From Neofusicoccum parvum (taxonomy: Eukaryota; Ascomycota; Dothideomycetes; Botryosphaeriales; Botryosphaeriaceae): DNA of 64,000 nt. This document shows, one piece after another, positions 46,664 through 58,857 of this stretch (positions within the stretch are counted from its first letter, which is position 1; each line of letters starts with the position of its first letter). Where the stretch lies: assembly GCA_020912385.1 (NCBI GenBank), contig CP087209.1, positions 62,001-126,000 on the forward strand, read 5' to 3'. The notes below the pieces were generated by a model that was not told where the DNA came from, did not search any database, and saw only the letters and a list, made by a program, of their open reading frames with translations. The translations under genes and the position numbers were made by a program.

Positions 46664-47287
46664 TCAACTCTCTGTCAATGCAATGAGTGCATCGCCCCCG
46701 AGACGGAAAATGTCGATGTTGTCTGGCTTCACCGCTCCGAGGCTTTCATAAAACTTCTGCGCCCGATGGTTGTCTTTGTAGCAATCCCACTCTATTCTGC
46801 CTCCGTCGATCCTCCTCAGCTCCCGCGCCAGCTCGGCAATCAGCATCCGGGCGTATCCATGGCGTCGATATTCTGCCCGGATGCCAAGGTTTTCCAGCAA
46901 GATCGAGGGCTTGGAAAGCCAGCTCGAGTAGATGTAAAAGTACATGGCCATCCCGGCCACGTCTCCCTCGGGCGTGACAATGAGGAGGATCTTTGCATAG
47001 CCCGGCGAGAACTCTATTGGCGGAGACGGGACCGAAGAATGAGCGCTGGCCTTGGTGCTTCCGACGCCATTGGAGAGAGCAGGCGCAAAAGAGAGGGTGG
47101 CCAGCAGGCTCTCCTCCGTGACTTTGAAGGCATCCAGAGCATCCTGGTCAATGGCTGCCTCCTTCATGATATTGAAGACTGTAGGCACATCTGTGTGCGG
47201 CGTGAGAAAGCAGGATCATTTGGTTGTGGGCATGTTGATTGGAGGACCTTGCCGTGTTGCGTGGCGAATGGTTGGCTGGTCCGACAT
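46664..47287 (-). CDS. GNAT-family N-acetyltransferase
   Basis: Exons 47287-47248 and 47190-46664 (567 nt, 188 residues). The start MSDQPTIRHATRQD is the typical beginning of this family. The acetyl-CoA loop is in RAEYRRHGYARMLIAELA. FYIYSSWLSKPSILLENLGI resembles diamine/thialysine acetyltransferases (SSAT-like), so a small polyamine or amino acid substrate is likely. It ends close to the ferric reductase gene in convergent orientation; no functional link to iron uptake is evident. Confidence 0.85.
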
Positions 47288-47579
47288 TGGATCGTGCAAA
47301 CTGTCGCGTGGGAAAGTCTGGAGGAGGGCGGGGGACCTAGAGCACGATCAGCTCTCGCTTTATATAGCGCTGATGCGGTTGCCTGCGCCAGCACGCCCTG
47401 CGATTGACAACTGCTCCCGAGCTGCATTCGGCGGGGGCGGGGTTCTCGATGTCCTTCTCGGCCCGACGTCAAACAAGGCAAGCGACCCCGACACCGCATT
47501 CATCAAGGATATTTCCATTTTAGATACAATACAAGATCCAGTGCTCAGACCACCGTTCTGCTGCATGATCCGATTGCCC

Positions 47580-48782
47580 TTATTCGTGGCCAATTGGGTT
47601 GGGATACTTCACGAAGGCAATCTGGGCGGCAGCAGCAGTCAGCGGCGGCGCCTGTCCCCGAACTCGTGGGTCTTCCCCGACGAAGTTGCTTGGAAACCCG
47701 ACATCCAACGGCCGGATGCTTTCCAGGTGGTCCATCTGCTCCTGCGTGAGCTTGATTTTCAAGGCCTGGATGTTGTCCTGGAGATGCTCGATCTTCCTTC
47801 CACCAACAATCGGGAAAACGTTGGTTGTTTTTGCCATGACGTAGGCCAGTGCGACAGCTGTCACGGATTTGATGCCGTGCTCTGCCGCAACCTTCGCCAG
47901 GGCTTCGCTGATCTTCACCTCGTCTTCGCTCTGGCCTTGGCCCATCATGCTTCGAATGCCTTCACCAGTCTTCTTGCGCTCCTCCATGGCTTCCTTCGTT
48001 TGGAAATGGCCTCCACCGAGCACATCCCACGGGGCGAGAGCCATGCCGAACTGCCGGGCCATTGGAATGATTTCACGCTCAAAGTCCCGGAGAAGGACAT
48101 TCCAGCGGCCCTGGTAGATGCTGAACGGAGTCTTCCCGTGTGCCTTTGCATAAGTGTTTGCCGCGCTGACAATCCAGGCCGGCGTATCCGAGATGCCAAG
48201 GTAAAGAACCTTCCCTTGCTCAACAAACGTGTGGAGGCTATCCATGACTTCCTCGATTGATGTTGTCCAATCCCACCAATGAAGGTATAGGATGTCGATC
48301 CAGTCCGTCTGCAGCTTCTTAAGGCTGTCGCGCACGCTCATGTGAAGGCTGCGTTTGTGGTTGCCGCAGGTGTTGGGCGTCCTCCCCTTGCCTAATTTGT
48401 ATGACCTATAGTCGCTCGTGAATTTTGTGGCGAGCACAATCTGGTCGCGAATCCCTCGCTTGCTCATCCACTCTCCAAGCCACTCCTCGGATTGTTCGCT
48501 AAAGAAAGTCAGTTTCTCTGTTCAAGACATTGTTTTTGGTGACCCATACTCGTGGTAGTTGTTTGCCGTGTCTATGAAGTTGCCGCCCGCGTCAAAGTAG
48601 GCATCGAGAAGCTTGAACGCTTGATCCTTGTCCATGCTTCCCAACACTCCCGCCCACGCCTCTCCAATGGACATGGCGCCGAGCTGGAGCGGGGAAACGC
48701 GAACTCCAGCAGTGGAAGAGAGGATACGGTAGCGACCCAGCTCAGTGGGTGGTTCCGGAGCGGGTTTGAATATTTCCGACAT
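47580..48782 (-). CDS. Aldo-keto reductase, aryl-alcohol dehydrogenase type
   Basis: Exons 48782-48550 and 48498-47580 (1152 nt, 383 residues). The catalytic tetrad is visible as Asp in NFIDTAN, Tyr in NNYHDEQSEEW, Lys in LATKFTSD and His in LYLHWWDW. Length and the C-terminal region ([20 protein letters not shown]) fit the fungal AAD group, which reduces aryl aldehydes with NADPH. The intron sits next to the catalytic Tyr segment. It is a cytosolic enzyme without signals. The 3' end is convergent with no gene overlap. Confidence 0.92.
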
Positions 48783-50701
48783 GATGAGAGTTTTGGGTGG
48801 AAAATGGTCTTCAGAGTTTCGTGAGAGAGTTGTGAATTCACTGCAGTGTCCTCTCATCCCGTTTTGTAGACAGGCGCGGACGGACTTTAGCGGGCATTGA
48901 CTATCTCCGACCCGGAGTACGTCATAGACGTGGCCGATCGAGTGGTTCCAGGCCATGGTTTGGCGTTCATTCCTATGAGCGGGGTGTCTCTGGACTAAAT
49001 TGCGGGGCAAGAGCACGTTCCAAGGCTCGTCCCTCTCCACAGGCATTGGTAAACGATGATGTTCCAATTCCGTTGCTGGGCTGGCGCTAATTTGTAATCT
49101 CAACGCAAGTGGACAGCCCGAACATGCCAGGCGATCGCAAAAAAATCCCACTCATCCAGCTGCTCTCACCGGCAACTTCGACGGCTAACGAGGATCAAGG
49201 AAATGCAGCAAAGGCATTATGCATTTTCTGGGCCATCCTTCACCAGGTGATTAACATGTTTCGATATAAAAATGCATCCGCAGGGAGAAATCTGGAGGAT
49301 TCATCTTGGTCCCAGACAGAAGATACTGTAAGAAAGAAGCCAAGAATCGTAATAACGTAGCCAAGCTCTTATAGTATAACGTACTCAAGACAAATTATGC
49401 CCTCAACTTTACAACAAGATGTTGGTTACGAACAATGGGTGTAACTATCGATTCATTCTATTTTCTGCCTAGGTGTGCACATATGGAGTTTGCTCTTTAG
49501 AATTCCATTTTCTTACCTGCGTATTTCTCCAAGCAATTGTCTTAAAGAGGTCTTACTCCATTCAAAACACTATTTTTACCTCAAAGACTCTAAAAGCCCG
49601 CAAAAGAGCCCACTTTAAGGTTTCGAAATCCATAGCGCATATCCGACAAAATATTCATAAGGGAAAAGGCGTCCTAATTCCGGTGATGTCGGGTCCTACA
49701 CTCCCTAATTGATAAAACTCAGCCAGTAAACGGCCCCTTAACATAAATGCATAGAATATACGTCCCTGGTGGATACGTCGAGGGAAAATTACAATGTGAT
49801 AATTGCGGCAAGTTCTTTCATCTTTAAGATTAGAAATTTGCATCAAGCTTTTGCGCCATCAGAAGCCTCATTAAAAACATTCAAAGTTGAGAAGCAAAAG
49901 GCCGCGAGTGGAATAACATGTGCAGCGCCGATTCGATCGTACGACATCTTGCGCAAGAACGAAGAATGCCTTACCAACCTTAAAAGCACACTACCTTGTA
50001 ATGCCTCTCGATTGATCAGACGAATCGGCGCTTCTACCTTACGACGGGGTGTTCGGCTCTACGGATGTACAAGCTTTCATGAAAATCGGGCCGGCTGTGA
50101 TTTTCGCAGCGTTCGTCTTATAGCGGCCAAGGCTGACGCGTAAGCATATGTGATGGCGTGTTCTCCCAGCAGTGGATCTTTAAGAATGACTCATTCACCA
50201 AATATCCTTGACTGCTCCAATGCATGGCTGGATAGATAGAACAGCGTCACGAGCCGCGAAGATATCGGCTGAAGAAGATAAACTGCAAGCTGGCCGTCCG
50301 GCACACCTCTTCAAAGTTGCTCTGTCCGAGTCTGCACTTGACTTAGATCAGTGTAGAGGCTCGAGACATACTTCCAAAGGTTTCGGGGAACATGCCGACA
50401 TCGGCTCAGTATCGCTTGGGAGAGGTTCGATTGCCACATATCGAACAGCCAGAAAAAAATACTCGGAGGCGGGGTGGGTCTTGGCTTTAAGACGCGACAA
50501 GTATAAGTCAACATGGGGGCCTTGTTGTGGTTCGCATTCAAACCGACATAAGCTTTGGGTCCGCCAATTCTACTGGCTTCGCCATGTTTTCTCGAACCCA
50601 ACGTGCGCAGGAAACTTCGGTTAGGCCCGAATACATTGGCATAACTGTTTGCCAGAGAAACATGAGATGCTGCTTTCATCCTCCGCCCCGTCTTCTACAA
50701 T
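48783..50701. other. 1.9 kb stretch, no gene seen
   Basis: Upstream region of the aldo-keto reductase on the left and of the GPCR on the right. Frames such as 49769-50143 lack initiation context, splice logic or family similarity. Confidence 0.45.
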
Positions 50702-52624
50702 ATGGCGGCAACAGGGGCGAACGTCTCGGTGATGAGGGGCATGGAGCAGAAAGCCCACGTCTACCTTGTTGCCGCACGTACGTCGGCGTCCGTCTCTATG
50801 CTGGCAACCTCTAGCGTCATTCTCACGTACCTTCTATCTCCGCGCTTCCGAAAACCAATGAATCGCCTTCTCTTCTACGCATCTCTTGGCAATATTTTCC
50901 AAGCACTTGCACTTTTCATCTGTATAGCCGGCTTGCCAACTCCTGGGAAGAGCATGGCTCTTTGTCGCTTCCAAGGCTTCTGCATACAAATGCAAGTTTT
51001 CCACTGTATCGCGTGCTGAATGCTGTTCATTTATTGACCTCCGCTTAGGTTCACTACTTCTTCCACCATGTGGACTCTGGCCATGGCGTTGAATGTGTAT
51101 CTAATCTACTTCCGGTCAGCTACGAGTGTCTTTTTTTGCTTTCATTGGTCTGTACCGTCCGTTTCTGACCTGTTGGATAGAAAGTACGACACAGCGCAGT
51201 TGCGCCGGCTCGAGCCCTGGTATCTGACCATCAACTACGGTTGGCCGTTTACACACACCTTTGTTCTCCTCATGCTTGATGTCAGTCCTCAACAGACCGG
51301 CGTGTTTGGGCCTGCAGTGGTAAGGATATATAACGGACGCAGAAGATACTCATCCGCTGATCCGCTCTCAGATGTGGTGCTGGATTACGACCGATTACGA
51401 ATGGATGCGGTTCGCGTTTAGTTACGGTCCGACCTGGTGAAATTTCTCCAGTTCACCTGAACAAGCCTTTGCTAATCCCTCACAGGCTTATCATTCTGAT
51501 CGTCACAACAATCTTTGCGATAACAGGTGTAAGCATGATTCGTCAAAGTTACGAGCTGAGGAAGATCCCGCGCGGGGATGATGCTCCAGTCACGCTTCTT
51601 ACAAGTCAAGAGCGCGGGAGACCTTACATTCCTTCCAACCAGATTGTGCGCGTTACGGATATTCACTTGAGCTCCGTCATACCCGAGCCGAGCTTTTCAT
51701 CGTCGATGGTGACCGGAGATTCCCTCAATCAGAGCGCTCGGAGCAGGGAAATTGGGCATTTCGACGAGAACCAGGAAGACAATTGTGATCAGGAGGACGG
51801 GAAGCCCGAGCGAGAAAACCACGAAGAGAAAGGTGGCCCACAAAAACAAGCACAAGGCAAGGAAAAGCCTCGTTTGAAGCTACCACCTCGGGTTCGACTT
51901 CCTCCCGGCGTGAAAGTGCGATTGGAAGATCCATTAGCCGGCAGGTCCCAGCAACGCTCGCAAGTGGAATCCTTTAGCTCAATGATGCAGCAATCTCGAC
52001 ATTCTGAGGCACAGTCATTTGGATCCTTACAGGTGCAGTCACAGCGCTCCGCCATCTGGCCATGCGAGCCAGGCAAAGACGACGTCATTGTGCATGCAGC
52101 ACAACAGACCACAACGACCTGCACAGCAAATGCTGTGCCAACAGCAAAACGACCCAGAGCTGCGGTATGGCTGGAGGGATATTCGGCCTGGCGAAGGAAG
52201 CGAGTAGCACGAAAGGCGCGGAGGGACCCGCGAGCAAGCCATGCTCTGGACACTGCGTGGGCTTACGCCCAAGTCGCTTTCCTCATGTTCATTTCTCTGA
52301 TCGTCATTTGGGTAACGTAGCCTTTGTTCTATTGCCTACTGCACATGGAGTCCCGAGCACGTTCCATTGCTCTTTCTTCAAACCGCCAGACTGACAATCG
52401 GCAATGCGCAGGTTCCTGCCAGTGCAAACCGCGTCTATACCCTCCTCACAGGCAAGCCCAGCCCGACTTTTACCGTTATGCACGCTGCAGTTGGCCCGAT
52501 GCAAGGATTTTTCCACTGGATCATATACGTCGTAACATCATGGCCACAAGTCCGAGGCATCGCTCGCGAGGTCCGTCAGTCTGTGTGCAGGCGGGTTCAG
52601 AGACGCAGGCAGACGCAGCTTTGA
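50702..52624 (+). CDS. cAMP-receptor-like GPCR
   Basis: Six exons: 50702-50991, 51049-51114, 51181-51319, 51372-51436, 51486-52311 and 52412-52624 (1599 nt, 532 residues). The first intron uses a GC donor (AT|GCAAGT) with a normal AG; only this choice joins FCIQM to FTTSSTMWTLAMALNVYLIYF. The pattern of seven membrane segments, with MWCWIT before TM5 and a C-terminal GFFHWIIYVVTSWP, fits the fungal Dicty-CAR/GprH class. The cytoplasmic loop between TM5 and TM6 is very long, about 235 residues, and rich in Gln, Ser and charged residues. Nutrient or carbon sensing is the known role of relatives. Confidence 0.82.
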
Positions 52625-55600
52625 CGCAGATAACGGCGGTCGCTTCCAAGATTAGAGATAAGAAGGCGCGCGGAGATCTTTCGAGCACACGTAAATACAG
52701 CAGAAGATTGTCGAAGGCGGCCTTGATAAGCTCGTCGGGTTTGGGCGATGAGAGTAGCAACGATAGAAAACCTGCCCATGCGGCTCTGCCCTTCACATAC
52801 CAAGTGCCACCAAGACAAATCAAGATGTGTAAGGCGTCCTAAGCTAAGCGGAGGCGTTGCGGGGGATTTTCAACTGTTACCACGCCGCAGGAGATCATGT
52901 CGCGATATGAGACAAGAGCGTTGTGGACGCACGGCAGCTGATTGGCAGAACGCCGAAAAATCGGTGCGGGTCCGTTGTGATGCGAGTCAAGAAATACGAG
53001 TGGCGTCAACAAACCGCAACTGACTCGGCAGCAAGGCAGATCGCCAGTCCCCATTTAATGCAACCTAAATGCAACTGCTTCCAACCTGCTCGACTGTAGA
53101 AGCAACAAAGGAACCGGAAATCTGGGTGAATTGGGTAAGTGGTGTTCGTCATGGCCGTGACTGCCCGTGGAATCCGGCAGGTGTCCTGCGTACATGCAGA
53201 CTCATCACTTTGTGGACGTTGCAACCAGCCGAGCTATACTCCGTAAGGAGGGAGAAAAAAAGGGAAAAGATCGATACAGACACTGGCTTATGTATCCTGC
53301 CAGCAGAGCGTGTGCCTGGAGTGCAAATCCGCCGGAGTCGAGGGTCGAGAAGGGCCTGCAGGTTTTGGCTGAGCCAAGGGACCCTGAAAGGATGGTCCGA
53401 CTTGCACGACACGTCGAGCCCTCAGACTTGACACAGGGACAGCCTTCTCTCCCTTTGTCCAGTACGTTGAGTAAACCGGCCGTGGGACATGCGCGTGGGG
53501 CCCTTGCCGAAACACGGCTAGTTGATAAGGCGGGCGGTAGACGTAAAGCCGTGACGCTACCCGCGCGCCCGTCTCCGCCCCCGTGGCCCAGGACGTCAAG
53601 AGCTCCGGGTAGTCGGTTTTGCTTTTCTCGGTAGGGGAATTGATAAGAACGATCGTCTTATCGGGCGAGGGTCGGCTGCAGGGGGCAGGGAGGTTCCAAT
53701 AAGGACAGGGACGCTGAGTTAAAAAGATGATCCGGGGAGAAGGAAGCACCGCCCCTCACAGGAGATGGCCGGGGAACGCAGGATTCTTTCCAAGTTGGCG
53801 TGGTCTCTCAGAGCGCTGCAGCAAAAAAAAGAGGGTCAGGGCCCATTTCAGTACCGGCCTCATGTTTCGGGCTCGTGCTTTTTCCTGCTGGCATGGCTAA
53901 ACAGATCGGTTTATGTCCAGCACGCGCGTGATCGAGAGGTGTATACCGCAGCTGTTAATGCCACAGTATTGACGCTGATCTCTCATGCCACTCTGGCAGC
54001 GTTGATCAGTGATGCTCAACGGCGCTGCGACCGGCGCGTGCGCCCGCCCGTTTGCGCGCTGCATTAAACGAAGCACTCGAGATGAGGATGCGGCGGCCGG
54101 TACACCGACACAATGCTGCTCGAGCGGTCAACAGACTAAATGCAAGTGAAGCTGCCGATCGGCTGATTCTCTCCTCGCACTGTCGGAAAGGGGGTTTGGA
54201 GTTGATGTAGCGGAGGAGATGAGCGTTTTGCGACGGTCGGAAATTACGGCACCAGTCCAATCGTCGCCAGGACGTCTGTGGAGACTGGAGAGGCTCGACG
54301 GTCGACGAGCGGCCAGGTCCTGAGGGCGTGACGGGAGAATGGGGTCATGGCGAGCAGTGATCTGAAGCAGGCCGGTGGAGCAACGCTTCAGAAGCGAGCA
54401 CGCGAGCCGCGCAGCAGCCAGTCGGGTAAAAGAAGACGGTCGAGCTCGCTCGTCAATCGGCTGATTGCGCTCGCGTGCGAGCCAATGGCCACCGTCCGCC
54501 GGAAGCGTGCCGACGCGCGCACATCATCCCGCTTCGTCCTGCCTCCCGCCCCGGCGTCGCGTCACTTTCCGTGCCTCCTTCCCAGCTGGTGCCCCTTTCC
54601 TGCGGACGCATGCAGTGCCAAGCGGGCGAGGGCGGCCGATCCATGGCGTCGCCACAGGCCGGCCCCGGAAGCAGTAACGCCTCGGCGAACGGCTCGAGGG
54701 TGGTTCGGCGCTGGCGCTCGCACAGTGCGTCGGACCGGCCGGACGGGCTAGTGTGGTGGCGCCCGCGGAGCAACTGCTGACATCCGTTACGGCGGCGCCG
54801 GGGGCAGCAGGCGTCTCCTGCGCCGGCACTTTCAGCCCGCCCAGGCCCGGCGCGCAGGCTCTTCGTCGTTAGCGCCGGATGAAGGCCGTCTTCGGACGTG
54901 GACGTTCAGCCCTCTCCGCCCATTTTCACGTAACACCATCGACGGGTGGTGTCGCAGCCGCCAGCGCGTCCTCGACGCCGCCGGGCGGGAGCGCGTGCTG
55001 CTGTCGTGATCCAGCATTGCCCCATTTCTGCCTACCCCGTCTGCTAGAACACGCCGCGCCGCCGCGCGCGGGAGCTCGTGAGGCCGTCCGCTGGTCGTCA
55101 CCGGCCGCGGCCGCTGGCGTGGCTTCCCACGTGCTGCTGCAGTGAACCCAGTGCCGATGAAACACCATCATCCCCGCATTTCCGCTCGCTAAAAGTCTTG
55201 TTCATGCAGCTATTGCCTACCGGACTTGCTGGCTGGCTCCCCAATCCTGCGGATTCTAGCCGCAGTCCATCGGCACTTGACGGCGGTCCCCCCCAGCGCT
55301 GCCATGGGACTCCCGTCCCTGCCAAGGGCGGACAGGCCACGGCGGCGAGGGCTGTACCTGCAGACGTCCGCAGCATCCCAGGCCCATAAAACTGTGGAGC
55401 CCGTGCCGGATCAAAGGACCTCGCGATTATCCCCGTTCATTCTTTTGCACTTTGATTTGCCCCCGGGCCATTTCCGGAATACGCCCTAGACGTGCGGTGC
55501 ATCCGCTCCATCTCATAAGGGCCCGCTCTTGCACCGCGTTTTCGTCCGGCTGGAACCTGCTGGCTTCTGGCGAAGGGCACTGCAGCCCTACGACGCGCGC

Positions 55601-55630
55601 CGCCCATCCCTCGCTCGCTGAACCGCCGCC
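52625..55630. other. 3 kb gene-free, GC-rich stretch
   Basis: No frame resembles a protein. From about 54340 the DNA is GC-rich, so the many open frames there on both strands are composition effects. The right end is the promoter or 5' UTR of the membrane protein gene. Confidence 0.5.
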
Positions 55631-56915
55631 ATGTCGGCCACCGACACCAAAATCTCCTCCATTGCCTTCGGCTTCGCCCTGGGCTTTGGCTACCTGACCG
55701 CCTGGGATGCCTGGAAGATCACGACCAAGAACCGCAACCCCCTGCGCAGCGTCTTCGTGTGGATGGTGTGGGGGGAGCTGGCCGTCAACCTCGCCATCGC
55801 CATCCTGGCCTGGCTGTTCCTCGAGGGCGTAATCCCACCAACGTAGGCACACTCGCGCCCCGCGCCTGTTGACTTCTTGCTGACGCGACTCAGGCTGCCA
55901 ACCTTCTTTTTCATCCGTAAGCCACGCCCGCTTGACTCGCACGATCTGCGACCCGGAGTCTAATCCGTCCTCCAGTGCTCATGTGGGTCTTCGAGATCCA
56001 GTTCATTCTTCAAATCATCGTCAACCGCGTCGCCATCATCTCGACCGACGGCCGCCTCATCTCGTACATCCGCTGGGGCACCATCATCTTCATCTCGCTC
56101 ATCAACATCTCCGTCTTCTGCATCTGGATTCCAGCCCACATGGGCGTCAGTGACACGTGAGTCTGCTCTGCGGCGCTGCTGGTTCTGATGCTGACTTGTA
56201 GCAGCTTCGTGCGGGTCAACGACGTCTGGGACAAGATCACGAAGGTGCTCATCGGAGTGAACGATGCTGCGCTCAACTGGTACTTCATTCTGCAGGTCAA
56301 GAAGCGCCTGGTCGCCAACGGCCTCCAGAAGTACAACGCTCTGGCCAGCTTCAACACCAAAATCATCATGATCTCCATTGGCATGGATGTGCGTGCAACC
56401 TCTACCCCTCAAGGAGCCCACTCAGCTAACCTGGCGCGCAGGTGCTCATCATTGGCACAATGTTCCTCAAGAACGGCGCCGTCTTCATGCAGTTCCACCC
56501 GGTCGCCTACACGGTCAAACTCAAGATCGAGCTCTCCATGACCAACCTCATCACGCGCATCGCCAAAGAATCCATCAACGAGCGCACCGGCACCACGTCG
56601 ACGAGCCACGCCCAGAGCCGCTTCACCTTCAACCCGCGCAGCACCGGCACCCACAAGGACGTGCCCATGGACGTGTTCCCCGAGCCGAACCACACGTCCA
56701 CCATCTCGGCGCAGAAGCACACCAGCATCGATCCCACCCCGGTCAACATGAACCACATCTACACGAAGCGCGAGGTCACCGTGCAGGTCTCGGACCCGCA
56801 CGAGGAAGTGTCGACGTCCGAGCACGCCAGCAGCCGCGGCAGCAAGGAGCACGGCGATTTCAACTACTCCGGCAACCCGGACGACGAGGTCCCGCTGTCG
56901 TGGCAACGGCGTTGA
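55631..56915 (+). CDS. Polytopic membrane protein of unknown function
   Basis: Exons 55631-55842, 55894-55916, 55976-56156, 56202-56388 and 56442-56915 (1077 nt, 358 residues); exon 2 is only 23 nt. About seven membrane segments are followed by a hydrophilic tail of about 130 residues. FVRVNDVWDKITKVLIGVND and LQKYNALASFNTKII are the most conserved-looking cytosolic or loop parts. The architecture is receptor-like and matches a common Pezizomycotina family without an assigned role. Confidence 0.8.
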
Positions 56916-58857
56916 CCGCACCGGAACGAAGCAACACAACAGTAGATACCCTTAATGACCGCACAATCCGGCGCATACGATATAGCTGCGGAGTTTGTAA
57001 TACCCTTTGGAATACCCCACACAGCACGTTTTGAGATCAGGCGAAGGGAACGCTTTTCATTGAAAAATTCATTTTGTTTTGACTGCCTTGTGCATATGCG
57101 CTCCTCTTGGTATCGTGATGTGTGTGAGATCACGATAATACTCGACGCATGAGCCTTTGCGACAGCAGACTCGCAGTCGAACGTTCACTCCCGACGTCAA
57201 GGAACCCTCCAGGATTCCTTGTGCAATTTTATTGCTGAATCCGGCTAGGTGGGGTAACCAAGGCTAAGGACACACTAATCTGGGCTCCTTCACTAGTTGG
57301 ATGCGATCGGCACTCCCCCCTCAATAGTGTCCTGTCGATCTTGGGCGATAACAGCATATACTTCAGGGATCAGGTATCTATAGCATGGCCACGCTGCAAT
57401 GGTCGAAGCAATAGCATGTGATGGCAATCACAGGTGGGGGAGTATTGCATGGCTAGGCATTATTACCGGGGAGGTATCTCCACAGCGTGATGCTACTAGT
57501 CCACGTAATTTCACGATGAAAGCCGGTTTGATCCTGGTGGTTGCGCAACACAAAGAGGCGGAAACTAGTCACGTCTTGTCTCGCGTCTCACATGGATTTC
57601 CCTGCCGTGATTGACTTGGCTACAGCCGACCGATCGTCATTCGGCTACAACACGCTAGACGACGTGCGAGACAAAAAGAAAGGAAGAGAGATTTATTGCT
57701 TTTCCGTTTCAACCATCTTTCACTCGATCACTCCATGCTCTTCCTGTGGATCATCAGTGCTACACCACAATGAAGTAGTGATATCTGCCCAAGCCAGCAT
57801 GGTGAGTCACTGGTGAGCAACCTACGTGATGATATACGGGATCAGATAGCCCAAATCGACCGGATCGAGTGTGTGATGAGCTACTCTTAGTTCGTAGGAT
57901 AATCCAATTGCAAACTCTGCTGATAATATGGGGTGTGACTTAGGCGGGTAATGTTTTTTCTTTACCAGGCTCTCTCCTTTCTGGGTCAATTACGGGGCAT
58001 TCTGTGCGGTGTCATGTTGCCCAATGCCTGCCGGGCCGCGCACCCGCCTTGGGCCCACTATCTTACATCTCGTATTCTTGCCCGAAAGATGATGGCGTAA
58101 AGACAAATTACCTACGCATATTTTTCAGCTGTCGTCCTGAAAGTCCTGCCCTGCTGATTAGGGATCTATCCCGGACTGTGCCTGATCAGCATCATACGAT
58201 AGTGCTGAATTTTCACTTTTGCCGCTCGATGATCGCCACCGCTTCGAATTGAAAACTTACCCAGTTCCAGCTCACAATACTCATCGCCACCCGCAATTTC
58301 CTTCTATGATCTCTGTCCCCGCTTTTCCAGCTTCACGGAAAGTCACGGAAGAGAGCCAACCACCTCCGAGTGGTTGATCTCGTTAGTGTAGAGGCTCATG
58401 TCTCATACACACAAATGTCTTTTTCTCTCAACTCTAACCATGAAGGAACTAAAAAGTTGAGGAGAAATCAAGACCTCGATAGCCAAATCGTATCTCCCGT
58501 TCCTGACTTCTCGATTGCCGTAGGCAAAGGCTCTTACGAGGTTCAATATCGTGCTCCGATCAATGATATGATTTGATAAAGTGTAGAGGATTACCCGCCT
58601 CCTATGCAGCGGGGCTGCTCGGACGCACCCACTCAGCTATGTACAGCTGCCGCCTTCCTCTGCCACTTCGACAGCAAAGCCGAGATGCTCGCCACATACA
58701 CAAGAGAGATAGTGACCAGGATGTCTTTGAAAGAGAACCACATAGTGGCTGTAAGATAACAAGAGAGGAGCAGGAGGAATACTGTGGCGTTGACGCTCGC
58801 AGTACCGCAGCCGGTACGGCGTGCGGAGATTCCAGGTGGTCGGTACTAAAGATGGAA
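56916..58857. other. 1.9 kb stretch, no gene seen
   Basis: Convergent 3' ends. A minus-strand hydrophobic frame just after the carrier's stop (DILVTISLVYVASISALLS, near 58650) could be an unspliced extension but has no other support. Confidence 0.45.

Noticed and set aside
48783..50701. Frames at 49769-50143 and 50208-50624 as genes
   Set aside because: No signal, domain or splice logic. They overlap an AT-leaning upstream region.
54340..55500. Many overlapping frames on both strands
   Set aside because: High GC removes stop codons by chance. Codon use and lack of similarity argue against genes.
57184..57225. Short palindrome CAAGGAA...TTCCTTG as a terminator
   Set aside because: Seven-bp arms are common by chance, and such hairpins do not terminate fungal mRNA genes.
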